A DNA stretch of 64,000 nucleotides from Ehretia macrophylla (taxonomy: Eukaryota > Streptophyta > Magnoliopsida > Boraginales > Ehretiaceae), in assembly GCA_037974665.1 (NCBI GenBank), contig CM075773.1:45834080-45898079 (forward strand), in the 5' to 3' direction. The position numbers were made by a program, and so were the translations under genes. Below, one piece after another: positions 36,770-48,125 of this stretch. The notes under the pieces are model-generated. The model worked only from the letters and a program-made list of their open reading frames with translations, did no database searches and was not told where the DNA came from. The stretch's first letter is position 1. The number at the start of each line of letters is the position of its first letter.

Positions 36770-38329
36770 TAGATTCACTTCCTGTGTAGGTGGGCACCAC
36801 GATTCTAATGTCAGGGTATATATATACTCAAATAGTAAGAGTGGTCAGTATATGTATTCATATTGTGGGAGAAGGATCCAAATACTAAAGTTCTATTTTG
36901 TGGGAACATAAATAAGTATTTTTCCTCCTAATTAATAGTACGTGTTGCAGTACAGCCTCGTCAATTTTATTTCGCTATTGTGTGTAATTGTACTAATAAT
37001 AAGAGTGGTCAGTATGTGTATTCATATTAATGGATAAATGATATGATTCTGCGTTTTGATGGTTTGATGTATCCAATTTTTGGAACTTCTTAGTAGTTGA
37101 TAGATTTCTTAGTATTTGAAGGTTTGGTTAGTTGTGCACAGCAGATAATGCTAATGGGGATTTAGATCCTTAAATAACATAATAATATTATTAGAAAGAT
37201 CAATGCTAGTGAATAACTCAAATTATTTTTATTACTATCAATCTCTTTAATGACGTTATTGTTATGTTATTAGATCCCAATCTATTAACTAGTTTTCTTT
37301 TCCTTTTAGTCTTTTATCGTTCAGGTAACTAGTGACTTGTGGCTAAAAATCTCAAGTTCAAAAGGTTTTCTAGAAATGTTCATTGAAGTATATATATATA
37401 TATTAAGGAAAAAAACATGTCACCATTTAGAGCACATCAGTTACTATGCGTGTAGTTACATTTTAAGTCTACTCGTATATTAAAATCAAGCATTACCATT
37501 TTGGCAATTTTCTAGTACGTATTGACTTGGGCATACCACTTGATCATATCGAGTTGAAATAGCACTAAGTCATTAATCACTAGAGGCTAGAGTGAGACAG
37601 TGATGCACTCTTTCTTATGGATGTAAGTAATAATTTGGACTAATTATTTTGAATTAGTGAATTTGAAGCCAAAATAATTATTTCTTAAGCATATAACATT
37701 AATTTCACTTGCAATCATGAGATTTTAAACTTGAGTGACAGTATGTATGCATGTATGTATTAAAACATAGCTCTTTAGCATGATTGGTGGTTAAGGTAGG
37801 CCAAATATAGCCTTAAAGACTAGGAGAAAACAAAAATGGGATAAACATGAGACTTCATGGACCCAGTGTCAACTTTATTAGTTCTAACTTTACATGAGGA
37901 TTCACATCGCTTTTTGTAGGGTAGTGTTTTCTGAAAAGTGGAAGGTGAACTTGTGGTCAATATTTAATTACAAAAGTAGGTTTTCACCTACCTTTATTAT
38001 GTTTAAGGATTTAAATGAAAAGTATCGCTTTGTTTCTCAAGATTTTATAAGGTAGTTTTTGTTCGAGAAGTTGTGGGTTTTGACATAAATGAAAGACCAC
38101 TTTGCACTCAATTTTTGAATTGGCCCTACTCCATAAAATGGGAAGGTCCATGTACTATTGCGTTCCTTTTTCGGAATAAATGAATGTAGTATATTTAATT
38201 TTCAAAAAACGGATTAAAGATGAATGAGAAATTAAGGGCTAAAGTGAGTCCATGACCTTGCCTACTATTGGCCACAATAACTCCCATCACTGAGTACAGC
38301 CGATTAATTATGATCTTATGCTAGCTGTT
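36770..38329 (+). repeat. 3' flank of the 35.3-kb gene and spacer modules
   Basis: 36770-37365 matches 11838-12415, resuming at tagattcacttcctgtgtag, the family's usual coding end. 37378-37620 and 37860-37990 are copies of the 14.3- and 14.6-kb modules; 38050-38240 matches 12560-12740. No gene. Confidence 0.7.
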
Positions 38330-38520
38330 TACTTTTGCTAAACTTTCTGGAATTGAAGTATCAAGAATGAGTCCCCATTTGAAACCCATCTAACAACAAT
38401 GGTTATAGCCATTACAAGTCTGCTCATGTATTACTTGTCATATCATGTTATTTTCACTGAGCAATTTTTCCCGTAATTATGCCAACGTTGTTCAAAAAGG
38501 TTTTTTGGAAATCATTATGG
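38330..38520 (+). pseudogene. middle fragment of membrane-protein family gene (copy 8)
   Basis: Nearly the same sequence and the same frame-breaking lesions as 20022-20240. Dead copy inherited through the segmental duplication. Confidence 0.7.
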
Positions 38521-39964
38521 CGATTTTCTAGTGCTGAACATATATTTTTATGGCATTCAGTGTCCCATTGACGTTGTTCAACTTTGTGGAATTGAAATAT
38601 ATATATTAAGAAAAAGAACATGTCACCATTTAGAGCAAATCATTTAACTATGCTTGTAGCTACTTTTAAGTCTACTCCTATATTAAAATCAACCATTACC
38701 ATTTTGGAAGTTTCTAGTACTAAACTGTCTTAGGCATACCACTTGATATCGAGTTGAAATAGATAGTGCTAATTCTTTAACCACTAGAGTGAGACAGTGA
38801 TGCACTTTATCTTGTGTATGTAAGTAATAATTCGGGTTAATTATTTTAAATTAATGAATTTGAAGTTAAAGTAATTTTTTTTTAAGTATATAATACTAAT
38901 CTCACTTGTAACTCTGAAATTTTGGACCAGAAATGTTACTTTATGCATGCATGTATGTATTAAAACATAGTTCTTTAATATGATTTGTGGTCAAATTTAA
39001 ATTAGGCCAAACAGATCCTAAAAACGAGGAGAAAACAAAATTAGTAGAACTTTTCATATATCTTTAGATACAAAACGTAATTAAACATGAGATTTCACAA
39101 GCAGTATTTCTGCTGAGCACTGATTAGATAGGAAAAAGTTGTTGAGGTCAACACGTTGCTTGTAAATTTCTTCAAACCTGTAATAGCTTTGTAAATTTCT
39201 TAATGAAAACTTTATGTTCTTTATAGTAATGAAGATAGGCTCAGGCTTTGACTACGTGCAATTTCTTTTAAAATCATGTAAATGATGCTTCACCAATTGT
39301 AATGTTACACATCGATGCAGATTTGTTAATCTGTGATTTATAAGTGGGTGTTGTGAGTTTAATTAAATGATAACCTACGACACTAATCTCATTTTCAGGT
39401 CAGTAATTCTGTACCCGACACCAATTAAGATCGATGCATTGTTTGGATGGGTTGATATGGATGAAAATTGATGTTAATTTATGTAAGAAAGGAAAGAGTG
39501 GGATTTAAAAATTTCTTTGTGGACATCATTTTAATTCAAAGGATGTCTAAGCGATTTTGTATCATTTGAGATGTTACACATAAAGACTTAAGGATGTTAG
39601 TCGATAAGAATGCGTACGCGTTTTGTCATATACGCTTCGTTCATATTTCTTCGATAATATTCAAGTTGAAACATCCCTTTCAATTAGTTGAAGAGTTCCA
39701 TTGTTCATCAAGTACTTTACGTCCAACTTATATTTGGTAGGTGGTATTTCTGTGCATGACTGCATGTTAATATATTTTATGTTACTTAAGTGTGCCATGT
39801 CACAGAATCTTGTTATCTCATTGGAAACGAGATTGACGACTACAGGTGATTAATAACACAATTTACTGATTTTATCACTATAGTATTTATCCTAACTCTC
39901 AATATACTTAACTCCGACATTGCCTATATTTTAAACAGTTTTAGTAATTAGAAGCTAGGCTAAA

Positions 39965-40592
39965 TTATGGAGAAAAACAAGAAAATCCCCAATTTAATTT
40001 TTTCATGTAGTCCCATGCTGTCCAAATTTTAAAACACAAAAGGAGTGTCTCAAAATACGGGACAAGGTTCTAAAACTTGCGTGTAGGAGCCTGCATGGAA
40101 AAATCGAGTACTTCATCTAAATTTACTTTTTTAAAATAACGGCACCAAATCTTGGCCCGACAAGGTGGTACAGTAAAATCTCTTTAAATTAATACTCGAT
40201 AAATTAATAATCTCTTTTAATTAATAAAAATGTTCGATCTTGACTTGGGACCAGTGTAAAAAGTTGATAAATTCGATAAAATTATAAGATAATACATTTA
40301 AAAAAATTTCGTTTGTATTTTATTGATTCAAATATTTCATAAATTAATAATTAGCTAAAAAGTATATAATAAATTGACTATGAGAAAAAATTAAAAAACA
40401 AGAAAATCCCCAATTTTATTTTTTCATGTAGTCCCATACTGCCCAAATTTTAAAACACAAAAGGAGTGTCTCAAAATACGGGACAAGGTTCTAAAACGTG
40501 CGTGTAGGAGCCTGCATGGAAAAATCGAGTACTTCATCTAAATTTACTTTTTTAAGATAACGGCACCAAATCTTGGCCCGACAAGGTGGTAC
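39965..40592 (+). repeat. local tandem duplication (about 205 bp, twice) around half a MITE
   Basis: aagaaaatccccaatttaat at 39974 and the following sequence to cccgacaaggtggta (ending 40170) is repeated almost exactly at 40399-40592. The half-element of MITE C (40171-40383) separates the copies. Confidence 0.85.
40171..40383 (-). mobile_element. half of a MITE C copy
   Basis: Starts cagtaaaatctctttaaatt after TA and matches the reverse complement of about 18076-18262. The second terminus is missing; the break coincides with the tandem duplication junction. Confidence 0.75.
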
Positions 40593-41005
40593 CTCAATGA
40601 TGTTACAAAACTAATGCGCCCCATTCGCAAACAAAGTGACATGAAAAGTCAAATTTCTGATACATACGATTTGTATCATAAAAATTAACTGATATTGCAT
40701 AAATCATAAGATTGAGAGAACACATGAACAATAAATTTCTTAAGATCTAGAGAATACATGTTATGATATATAGACTCTGATACTATATGAAAGTATAATT
40801 ATTGCGAAAACATATAATAACTGAATTTATCAAAAGCTATGTAATTATCACAATAACTTACTAAAGCTACAAGTTACTTACTTGAAGTTGAAAACAAAGT
40901 CGTGGTAGTGATTAATAGATTTCTCTACCTTATGGGTAGGGCGATGAATAATTAATATGTATACATAGGAATATGTTAGTTACTTCCATCAAGTAACCTA
41001 TTGAA

Positions 41006-41394
41006 TTTGAGCTATAAGTAGTTAATATTTTGATTTAAATCAGTCACCAATATCTTAATTGATTACACCAGTACTTACAGTACATACGAAACAAGTTTTG
41101 ATTAAAGGCTAATCAGTAATGAAGCTTGATTCATTTTCACATAGTCTACACTTAGTAATCCTTATTTTTTCCAAATTTTTAAAATTTTCTTGCCCTCACT
41201 CCGTGTTCTCCTCTTTCAAGATATTAATCAAACAACATCAATTAACCATGTTCGAAGCTACTTTTAAGTCTAATCGTATATTAAAATCAACGATTAGCAT
41301 TTTGAATGGTGCAGGAGCAAAAGTTGTTGAATCTATGTGCTTAAACCTTTCCTGATTGATGGGAGGCCCTTTGTATATGCGCTATCAAATCCAA
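41006..41394. other. spacer with weak module similarity
   Basis: 41245-41305 (gaagctacttttaagtct) is a diverged copy of the module at 18465 and 14360. A 78-codon frame at 41119-41355 has no protein character. Confidence 0.4.
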
Positions 41395-41846
41395 GATCTT
41401 ATAAGATCACTTTAAAGTTTTTTATTCTTCGATATATGATAAGTATTATATTTTAACACTCTATTTCATTTGTGACTTGATTTGAGTAGAGTTACACGTG
41501 GAAGATCACGCGTGGACCTATTTTTTAGATGAATCACATTTGAAAGATTGAATACACATGGTAAATTAACACATGTGGAATATTGAACACAAGTGGGACA
41601 CAAGTGAAAGATTGGAGATACGTGGAATATGACACACATGAAAGATTGAACACAAGTGGATTTGATTTGAGATGGATTGTACGCAGATGAATATTACTGG
41701 ACCAAGGGCCCAACTTTGATAACATGTTAAAAAGTCTGAGATTTTATCCTAAAACCAATTAGTACCAGGTAGAGTAACTCAGAATCTTATAAGATAGCCT
41801 TACAGTTTTTTATTTTCTAATATAAGACACGTGTTATATTCTATCA
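41395..41846 (-). mobile_element. antisense TRIM relic
   Basis: Read on the minus strand, a 122-bp LTR (41846-41725, tgatagaatataac...tttttaaca) is followed by a decayed primer site (tgttatcaaagt) and a spacer with repeated acacgtg-like words, then a truncated second LTR from 41458. Sequence and layout match the TRIM at 5.4-8.7 kb but are clearly older. Confidence 0.65.
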
Positions 41847-42696
41847 TTCTAAGAGTTCTGAGTTTTCCCAACAATCTTTGAAATAAATAAATGTAAAGTT
41901 TTTATTAATTAAATTATCACCTTCTAGAAGAAATAGGATTCGGATTAAGAATAAAAAAGTTCAAAATATTAAAGGGTAGTTTATTCTATTATTTATTATT
42001 TCTAAACGTACAAGCGAGATTCGTTTTTTTCTTTTTAGCCTTGCATGTCGACCAGTTTCTATATTTCTAAATGAATGGAAGTGAGAGTTGATAATATAAT
42101 AAATTACTACATTATCTAAAAAGCTAAACTATTATAAACGAGTTCATTATATTATTTATTATTTTTAACAATTTGTTCTAAATGAAAATTTAGAACTCCA
42201 AAAGGAGAACAGAAAAAGACTCAAGTATATGTTTAAATCAAGTCTATCATGCTAAAAATCCTTACACCTTAAATTGTCTCTCTAAATATCAATCACGATA
42301 CTTAACTCCTTTTTTTTTTTTTTGGGTCAGAAAGCTCTTGCTCCTATTTTTGCCTATCTAAAGTGTAAAGATCATTAATTAATATTAAAAGTGCTCAAGC
42401 ACTAATTCCCGGACAGCATAATTAAATGGCTTTTGTTAACTAACTTAGGGGTCACGCTCCCCAACCTCCAAAAAGAAACAAAGATTTAAAGGATTTTTTC
42501 TATAAAAAAAAAAAAAAAACAGATTTGGTGCCCCAAGTAAAATCCCAAAAGGTTATAGAACCATTCGAAAACATGGAATTAGTTTGATGTTTAGTCATAG
42601 TTATTATTATGTTGATGGTGTGGGTTTAAATCACCATAGTTGCATTTGTTTTGCCAATTTTTGGTTACTACTTGTTTTCATCTTCTTTTTTTTTTT
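41847..42696. other. AT-rich spacer
   Basis: No gene. 42222-42275 corresponds to the flanks of element D (insertion-free form). Runs of T at 42310 and of A at 42505. Confidence 0.5.
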
Positions 42697-43010
42697 TAGA
42701 TAGATATATATATAACTTTGAGGTGCTTAAAGATATGCTTGTTTTAATTTTTTTTCCTATTAGATAGATATATATGACTTTGAGGTGCTTAATGCTATAG
42801 TTGTTTTTATTTATTTTTTCCTATTAGATAGATATATATAACTTTGAGGTGCTTAATTATCTGCTTGTTTTAATTTTTTTTCCCTATTAGATAGATATAT
42901 ATGACTTTGAGGTGCTTAATGCTATAGTTGTTTTTATTTTTATTTTTCCTATTAGATAGATATATATAACTTTGAGTAGCTTATTGCTATGCTTGTTTTT
43001 ATTATTATTA
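42697..43010 (+). repeat. minisatellite, five units of about 64 bp, alternating in type
   Basis: Units start tagatagatatata at 42697, 42761, 42825, 42888 and 42953. Units 1 and 3 read aactttgaggtgcttaa and units 2 and 4 gactttgaggtgcttaatgc, so the structure is a 128-bp dimer repeated. Confidence 0.9.
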
Positions 43011-43406
43011 TTTTTTTGGGTTGGATATCATGATATGCTTATTTTAATCAGGTTCCTGTTAACTTGTAATTTGCGTAGAGAATATAATAGGCTACAAGCT
43101 TGGTTTTGATTGTTTGAACACCAATTGAATATTATACTACTTAGGTCTTCTCTATTTTTTTTTGTTATGAGATAAATTGTTTAATTTGTACCATGAACAA
43201 AAATAAATAGTTTAAATATATAGTTTAGAATTATTATAATATTTTCTTATGATGCATCCAAAATGTAAACTAGTTGTTATTAAAAAAATATGATTAGAAC
43301 GATTATTTTGCTTACCAAATTTTTAAAAATACTGTGATTTAAGGATCCATAGACCCAAGCTTATTAAACTAATACAACAAATTAATTATCACCAACATAA
43401 ACCAGT
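43011..43406. other. AT-rich spacer
   Basis: No recognised feature before the left edge of the nested hAT element. Confidence 0.4.
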
Positions 43407-43645
43407 CTACAAGTATATACTCAATGGGTTCGGGTTTGGTAAACAAAATTCAAATCCGACGGGTATCCATGACGGGTTTGGTAAAAAATAATTTAAACGG
43501 GTTCGGGTTTGGTTTTATAAAATTTTACAGGTATCTAATCCGTTGCCATATAATATCATTAATTTAACTAGTCACGTTCATGCTATAAATTGTAGCACTA
43601 TGAAATATGAAAATACTTGTAAACCATAAAAAAAATTAATCTTAC

Positions 43646-43917
43646 CTCAAGATACGACTCTGTAACACCCAATTATTGTCGACAAAATGAGTAGTGATAC
43701 TCATATAACCCTTCTTTTGGCTAGAAGTCCACATATCAGTTGTAATAGCAACACGACTTGTGTTATTTTGTAAAGGATTTTGCAATTTTTCCCTCTTGTT
43801 GTCAAAAACTTTGAATATATCTTCTTGATTGTATTTCGCGAAACCATCTTAAAAATAGGTTGAAGACTATGAACAAATCTCCTAAACCCAACATGATCAT
43901 GATTAGAAAGAGGATAC
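43646..43917 (-). pseudogene. hAT transposase fragment, downstream of the LTR-element insertion
   Basis: Minus-strand codons read YPLSNHDHVGFRRFVHSLQP then KMVSRNTIKK and, after a frameshift, AITTDMWTSSQKKGYMSI, all conserved in plant RICESLEEPER/DAYSLEEPER-type hAT transposases (the TDMW Asp being catalytic). The exon ends at a plausible donor (g/gtaag, 43646-43642). The rest of the enzyme is missing. The reading frame continues on the far side of the inserted LTR element at 50560. Confidence 0.8.
43913..43917 (+). other. target-site duplication of LTR element, left
   Basis: gatac, repeated at 50560-50564. Confidence 0.9.
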
Positions 43918-46394
43918 TGTGATACTCCGAACCCGGCATGCATTTAATGACATTTAATTACATTTAATTAAGTGTTATCTTAAATGTTAGCATTGAATTT
44001 TGTGTTTATGTTTAGTTAAACATTCATTTGTAGCTTTATTTTCATATTTCTTTTAGAAGTAATTAAAATAATACTTGGGTTAATATGTTAACGGAGTATC
44101 AACTACTTTTCATATGTATGTTACTTGGTTTTATTTTCTTGCACCTTGATGCTCGGTTTTCAATTAAATGAAAAGTAGCTCTGAGCCGGAGTAAATTTTG
44201 AACTATATTGCTTTTCAAAAATTATATTTTTCTTATATTCCATAATATTTAGGTGTTATTCATTCTTCATCGTTTTGTGCATAGCATATCGAGAGTGGTA
44301 GTTAGAGAGTGTATTATAGTCCTCAGCAAATAGTGAAAACTAGTATTTAGTGTTTTAATTTTAATATTTTAGTTGATTGTTGATTAGAATTAAAATTGTG
44401 TTAGTGGTTTTAAGCTTAAAATACACAATATGAACTACCTTGACCAAGTTTAGTTAGCATTGACCAAGGGACCTTGACTATTTGACTTAGTTGTCACCTT
44501 ATAAGCATAAACATACACACACAAAAAAAACAACTAAAAGCTGAAAAAAAGAAGGCCATGGCCGAAAATACAAGAGGAAAAGAAAAAAAAAGATTTCAAC
44601 TTCAAAACTTCAAATCTTCGAGAGAGCTTGCACGGGGTTGTTTCCGAGGCATCCAACGAGGTTTTCCTAGCGTCTAGGAGCGTCTAAGATGAGGGTTTCA
44701 TTGTTATTTGCGCATTTGAAATAATTGTGTTTAAACTTTAATTTTTGGGTTTTGGCCGTAGATTGTTATTTTAATCATTTTGATGCTTAAAGAATGTTCA
44801 TTGACAATTGTAGAACATGTATTTGTAGACCTTTAGCATTTTCTACGGTTAAATATAGCTATTGTAATTTGAAATGCCAATTGAATAGTAAAATATGAAT
44901 AGTAAATCCTTGTTTCGTAGAAATTGCTCCGTTATGCGTTCTGTTGATGTGAAAAGATGCTAGATATGCTAGAATGCCTAAATGCATGATTTGTTCAGAT
45001 TGTGTAATGGAAAAATGAGGAAAAATGCCTTGGTACAAGTTGGGATCGTTTAGGTCGAGTTTAGCGTTTCCTCGTTTTGCGTGATGGCATTGTCTCGGGA
45101 GGCCATGGAAGTACTTTTGGTGTGGTTATAGCGTTGGTTGGGTGTTTGGTTAGGATATCGGTAGTTCAAACGAGCAAATGGAGAAATCAGGGCTTTGCGG
45201 GAATTCAAGGGTAAAGTAGGGTTTCGTGGTCTTTAGACGTGCCTTATGGTGTCCTAGGAGGAATGGTGAAGTCGGTTTCCAAAACTCGTGGCTCGTTTGA
45301 AAGTAGTAGCGTTTTGAAAGTTGATGTCATTTGGTGATTTTGTTTGTTTTCATAGTGTAATGCCTATAGAATGCTTGTTATTGCTTGTTATGCTTGCTAA
45401 AGTTGGTTATGGTTGAATTGTATATCAATTGTTGATAATGCTTGTTAGTATTGTTCTTGTTACTTTATTGATTGTAATTGCTTATTGTATCACATGTTGT
45501 TACTAACTTGCACTTCAGTGCCTTGCTCGATTATCGTTAAATAGCTTGTATTGCATTGCATAAGTGTCAGGCGCGTGAGTGATGGGCCTCTCTGGATAGC
45601 CTCGAGTTGCCAGTGTTTGTTGCTCTAGCTCCGTGTCCTATTCCGTTGCTCGCTTGGGTTGCCGCCCAGGGAGTTTTGGGTCGTAGAATTGACAGAGTAT
45701 GTCCGGAGTACTCTAACGGAAGTTATAAGGTGGGTGAGCCGGCGCGTCATCGTTAAAGTCATCGAAGTCATGATCGGTACATTTCTCGCTCGAGTGAACC
45801 ATAGCCTTCAGAGTGTGGTATACCTTTGAATGGTTGTGTTAATGCTTTTATTAAGTGTTTATTGTATTGATTGTTTATATTGAATGCTTACTTGTCAGTT
45901 ATATTGCTTAATTGCCTTATTTGCATTGCACGGCTTTCTTTCTCTCTACCTCTATATCTGTCTCGCCCTCACTGAGTATACGTGTTGAGTATACTCACTC
46001 CTCATCACTACATTTCAGGAAATGCCATGTTAGCTGGAAAGTTCGTGGTTACGTGAAAGTTCGTGGTTACATGAAAGTTCGTGCTTGAAGAGCTGTCTTA
46101 CTTGCTATGTGGCTTGAGTTGTCAAAGATGAAAAGAGATAGGTTAGCTTTTAAATTAGAAATGTATATTTACTTGTGTTCGCTTGTTGAGAACCAAGGCT
46201 CGGATGGCCTTGAGGTGTTTGTATGGTTGGACGCGGTGCTGGTCCACTTATATGCTATTACAGGTTTTATATTTTGCCTAGAAACAGGGGAGACTCTGTC
46301 CGTCTTTCTTAAAAATTTTGTCCGGGTTTGGAATTGGGATGTGATTAGATTGATTGATAGAACTCCTGGTCTCGAGAGGGATCGGGGTGTTACA
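43918..46394 (+). repeat. left LTR of LARD-type element (2477 bp)
   Basis: tgtgatactccgaaccc...ggggtgttaca. It differs from the right LTR mainly by scattered substitutions and small indels (for example a 17-bp tandem tttaattaca-type expansion near 43945). A conserved 101-codon frame (46107-46412) is not regarded as a gene. Confidence 0.9.
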
Positions 46395-46396
46395 AG

Positions 46397-46408
46397 TGGT
46401 ATCAGAGC
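46397..46408 (+). other. primer-binding site
   Basis: tggtatcagagc, two bases after the left LTR, complementary to initiator Met-tRNA 3' end. Confidence 0.9.
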
Positions 46409-48112
46409 TTAGTTAGCTCATAAGCCGGGACAGGGTCCTCGGTTTGGTGGGTAGTGATCCTTGAATGTGTGCTTGTTAAGTGTGTCTTGAAAGTGTATGC
46501 TTGCATGTGAGATTGTGTGTCTTGACTTGAATGTATGCACCTATGTGATATAGTTATGTGTTATGTGTTAAATGTTTCTCAAGTGAAGTGAAGTGTCTAG
46601 TTGTGCATTGAATTGACCTATCGAATTGGCATCGTGAATCGAATTGATCTCGTGAATTGTTATTTGCTTGAAGTATTGCTTGTAATGTGTGTATTAGAAT
46701 GTCTAGAATTGGTTATGCCGTGACTTGAATTGATTATGTTGTGCTTGACTTGATTGTCGTGCTTGAGTGACTTTGTTGAATAAATTGTTTTATAAACTCT
46801 CTTGTAAACTTGCATGCATAATAGTTTAAGGCATGTGTATAAATGTGATATAATAGCATTCATACATGTCCTGTTAAAATGGTAAGAAAGACCTCTTCCT
46901 TCCCTGAAGAGAAGTGATTAGTAGCGAGCCTTCCAAGCTATGTGGATTGGCGGGAATGAGCAGCATTTGACTAGCCTTTATTTGGGAGTTGGTGTTGGCT
47001 TTCGGAGCTCGGTTATTGGCGAATCTCTAAGGTCCTCCTCTATGCTTAACAGTTGTAAAATAGTAGCTTTCTCTTAGGGTTCTATTTGGTTGTTCTCTGG
47101 AGTATTCTTTTGGTATTTTCTTATTGGGTTTCTTTATTGGCAAGGTTGTATGAAGTACTCATTTGGCAAACAGTGCAGGGGCCTCGGAGTTCGGTTTTGT
47201 ATATTGTGCACCAGCTCGGTATTTTTCCTTAGGGTTTTCTTCTAGCTGGGAAATTGTATTTGTTATCCAACTTGATTGTCTTATTAGGCAATTTTTGGTA
47301 ATTTCTTACTGGAGCATTATTCGGGTATTTTCTTGACATCCCTCAGTTGGTTTGGTAATGGGAATTCCTATCGGACTTATTGTGTAATATTACTCACGGT
47401 ATTCTTTGGAATTCTTATTGGGCATTCTACTAGTATTTTCCTTATTAGCACTTATTGGAAGTCTTACACTTGGAATCCTGTTCGGACTTGTTATCTCACA
47501 TTGTTTACGGTTAGCTGTGGAATACTTTGAGTTTTCTTGGTGGTAAGGTTGTATAAAGTTTCACCCAGTAAGTGGTGATGAAGCCTCAGAGTTTGACCTT
47601 GTTCATGTTGTATCTTCTCGGGCTTCTCATTCGGCCTTTCCACACAGGAGAAATCTGTACTTGCTGTTTTACTAAGATGTTGCGGTAGGGACTCAGTGAT
47701 TGAAGGATTTCATTTAGAGATTGGCCTTTGGTATTCTTCTCTATATTCTTTTACAGAACTTTCAGTTAGGTCTACTTATAGTAATCAGCACTGCATGAGG
47801 TGCATCTACTCTGGCTATCTTTTAACTTTCTTATTTGGTACTTGTTAGACTTCTATTGGAGATTCGTAAATAGGGTATTCCTTCAGTATTCTTCTTGCCA
47901 TTAATATGTGGTATTGATATTATCTACAGTATCCCTGCTTTACTCTTTAGTTGGTATTTTCTCAGCATTCTTGGTTGGGATTTCTATTCGGGTTTTCCTA
48001 CGGGCATCCTTATTCACTATCTTGCTCAGCAACCGATGTGGATTAGTCAGAATTGGATTTCAGATGGTGTTGAGTTCTATCGGAAGAAGAATTGTGAGGA
48101 CGCAATCGTTTT

Positions 48113-48125
48113 AAGGGGGGGAGGA
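48113..48125 (+). other. polypurine tract
   Basis: aagggggggagga directly before the right LTR; primes plus-strand synthesis in LTR elements. Confidence 0.85.

Larger units (their letters stand above)
33895..37365 (+). repeat. segmental duplication SD1, copy b
   Basis: Colinear with 9171-12415. Lacks the MULE-type MITE B found there (single ttttttctt at 34783) and contains a LINE piece (35919-36769) absent there. Confidence 0.85.
38240..41005 (+). repeat. segmental duplication SD2, copy b
   Basis: Colinear with 19800-21116 plus 25739-27650, without the hAT element. The join corresponding to the hAT site is at 39415-39423. Confidence 0.85.
46395..48125 (+). mobile_element. internal region of LARD-type element, non-coding
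   Basis: The first part is repeats of tgaattg/cttgaa-like words; the second is rich in ttggtattttcttattggg-like phrases. No frame over about 90 codons and no retroviral protein motif. Confidence 0.8.

Noticed and set aside
42697-43010. Evenly spaced repeats resembling a CRISPR array
   Set aside because: Units are contiguous with no unique spacers, and this is plant nuclear DNA.
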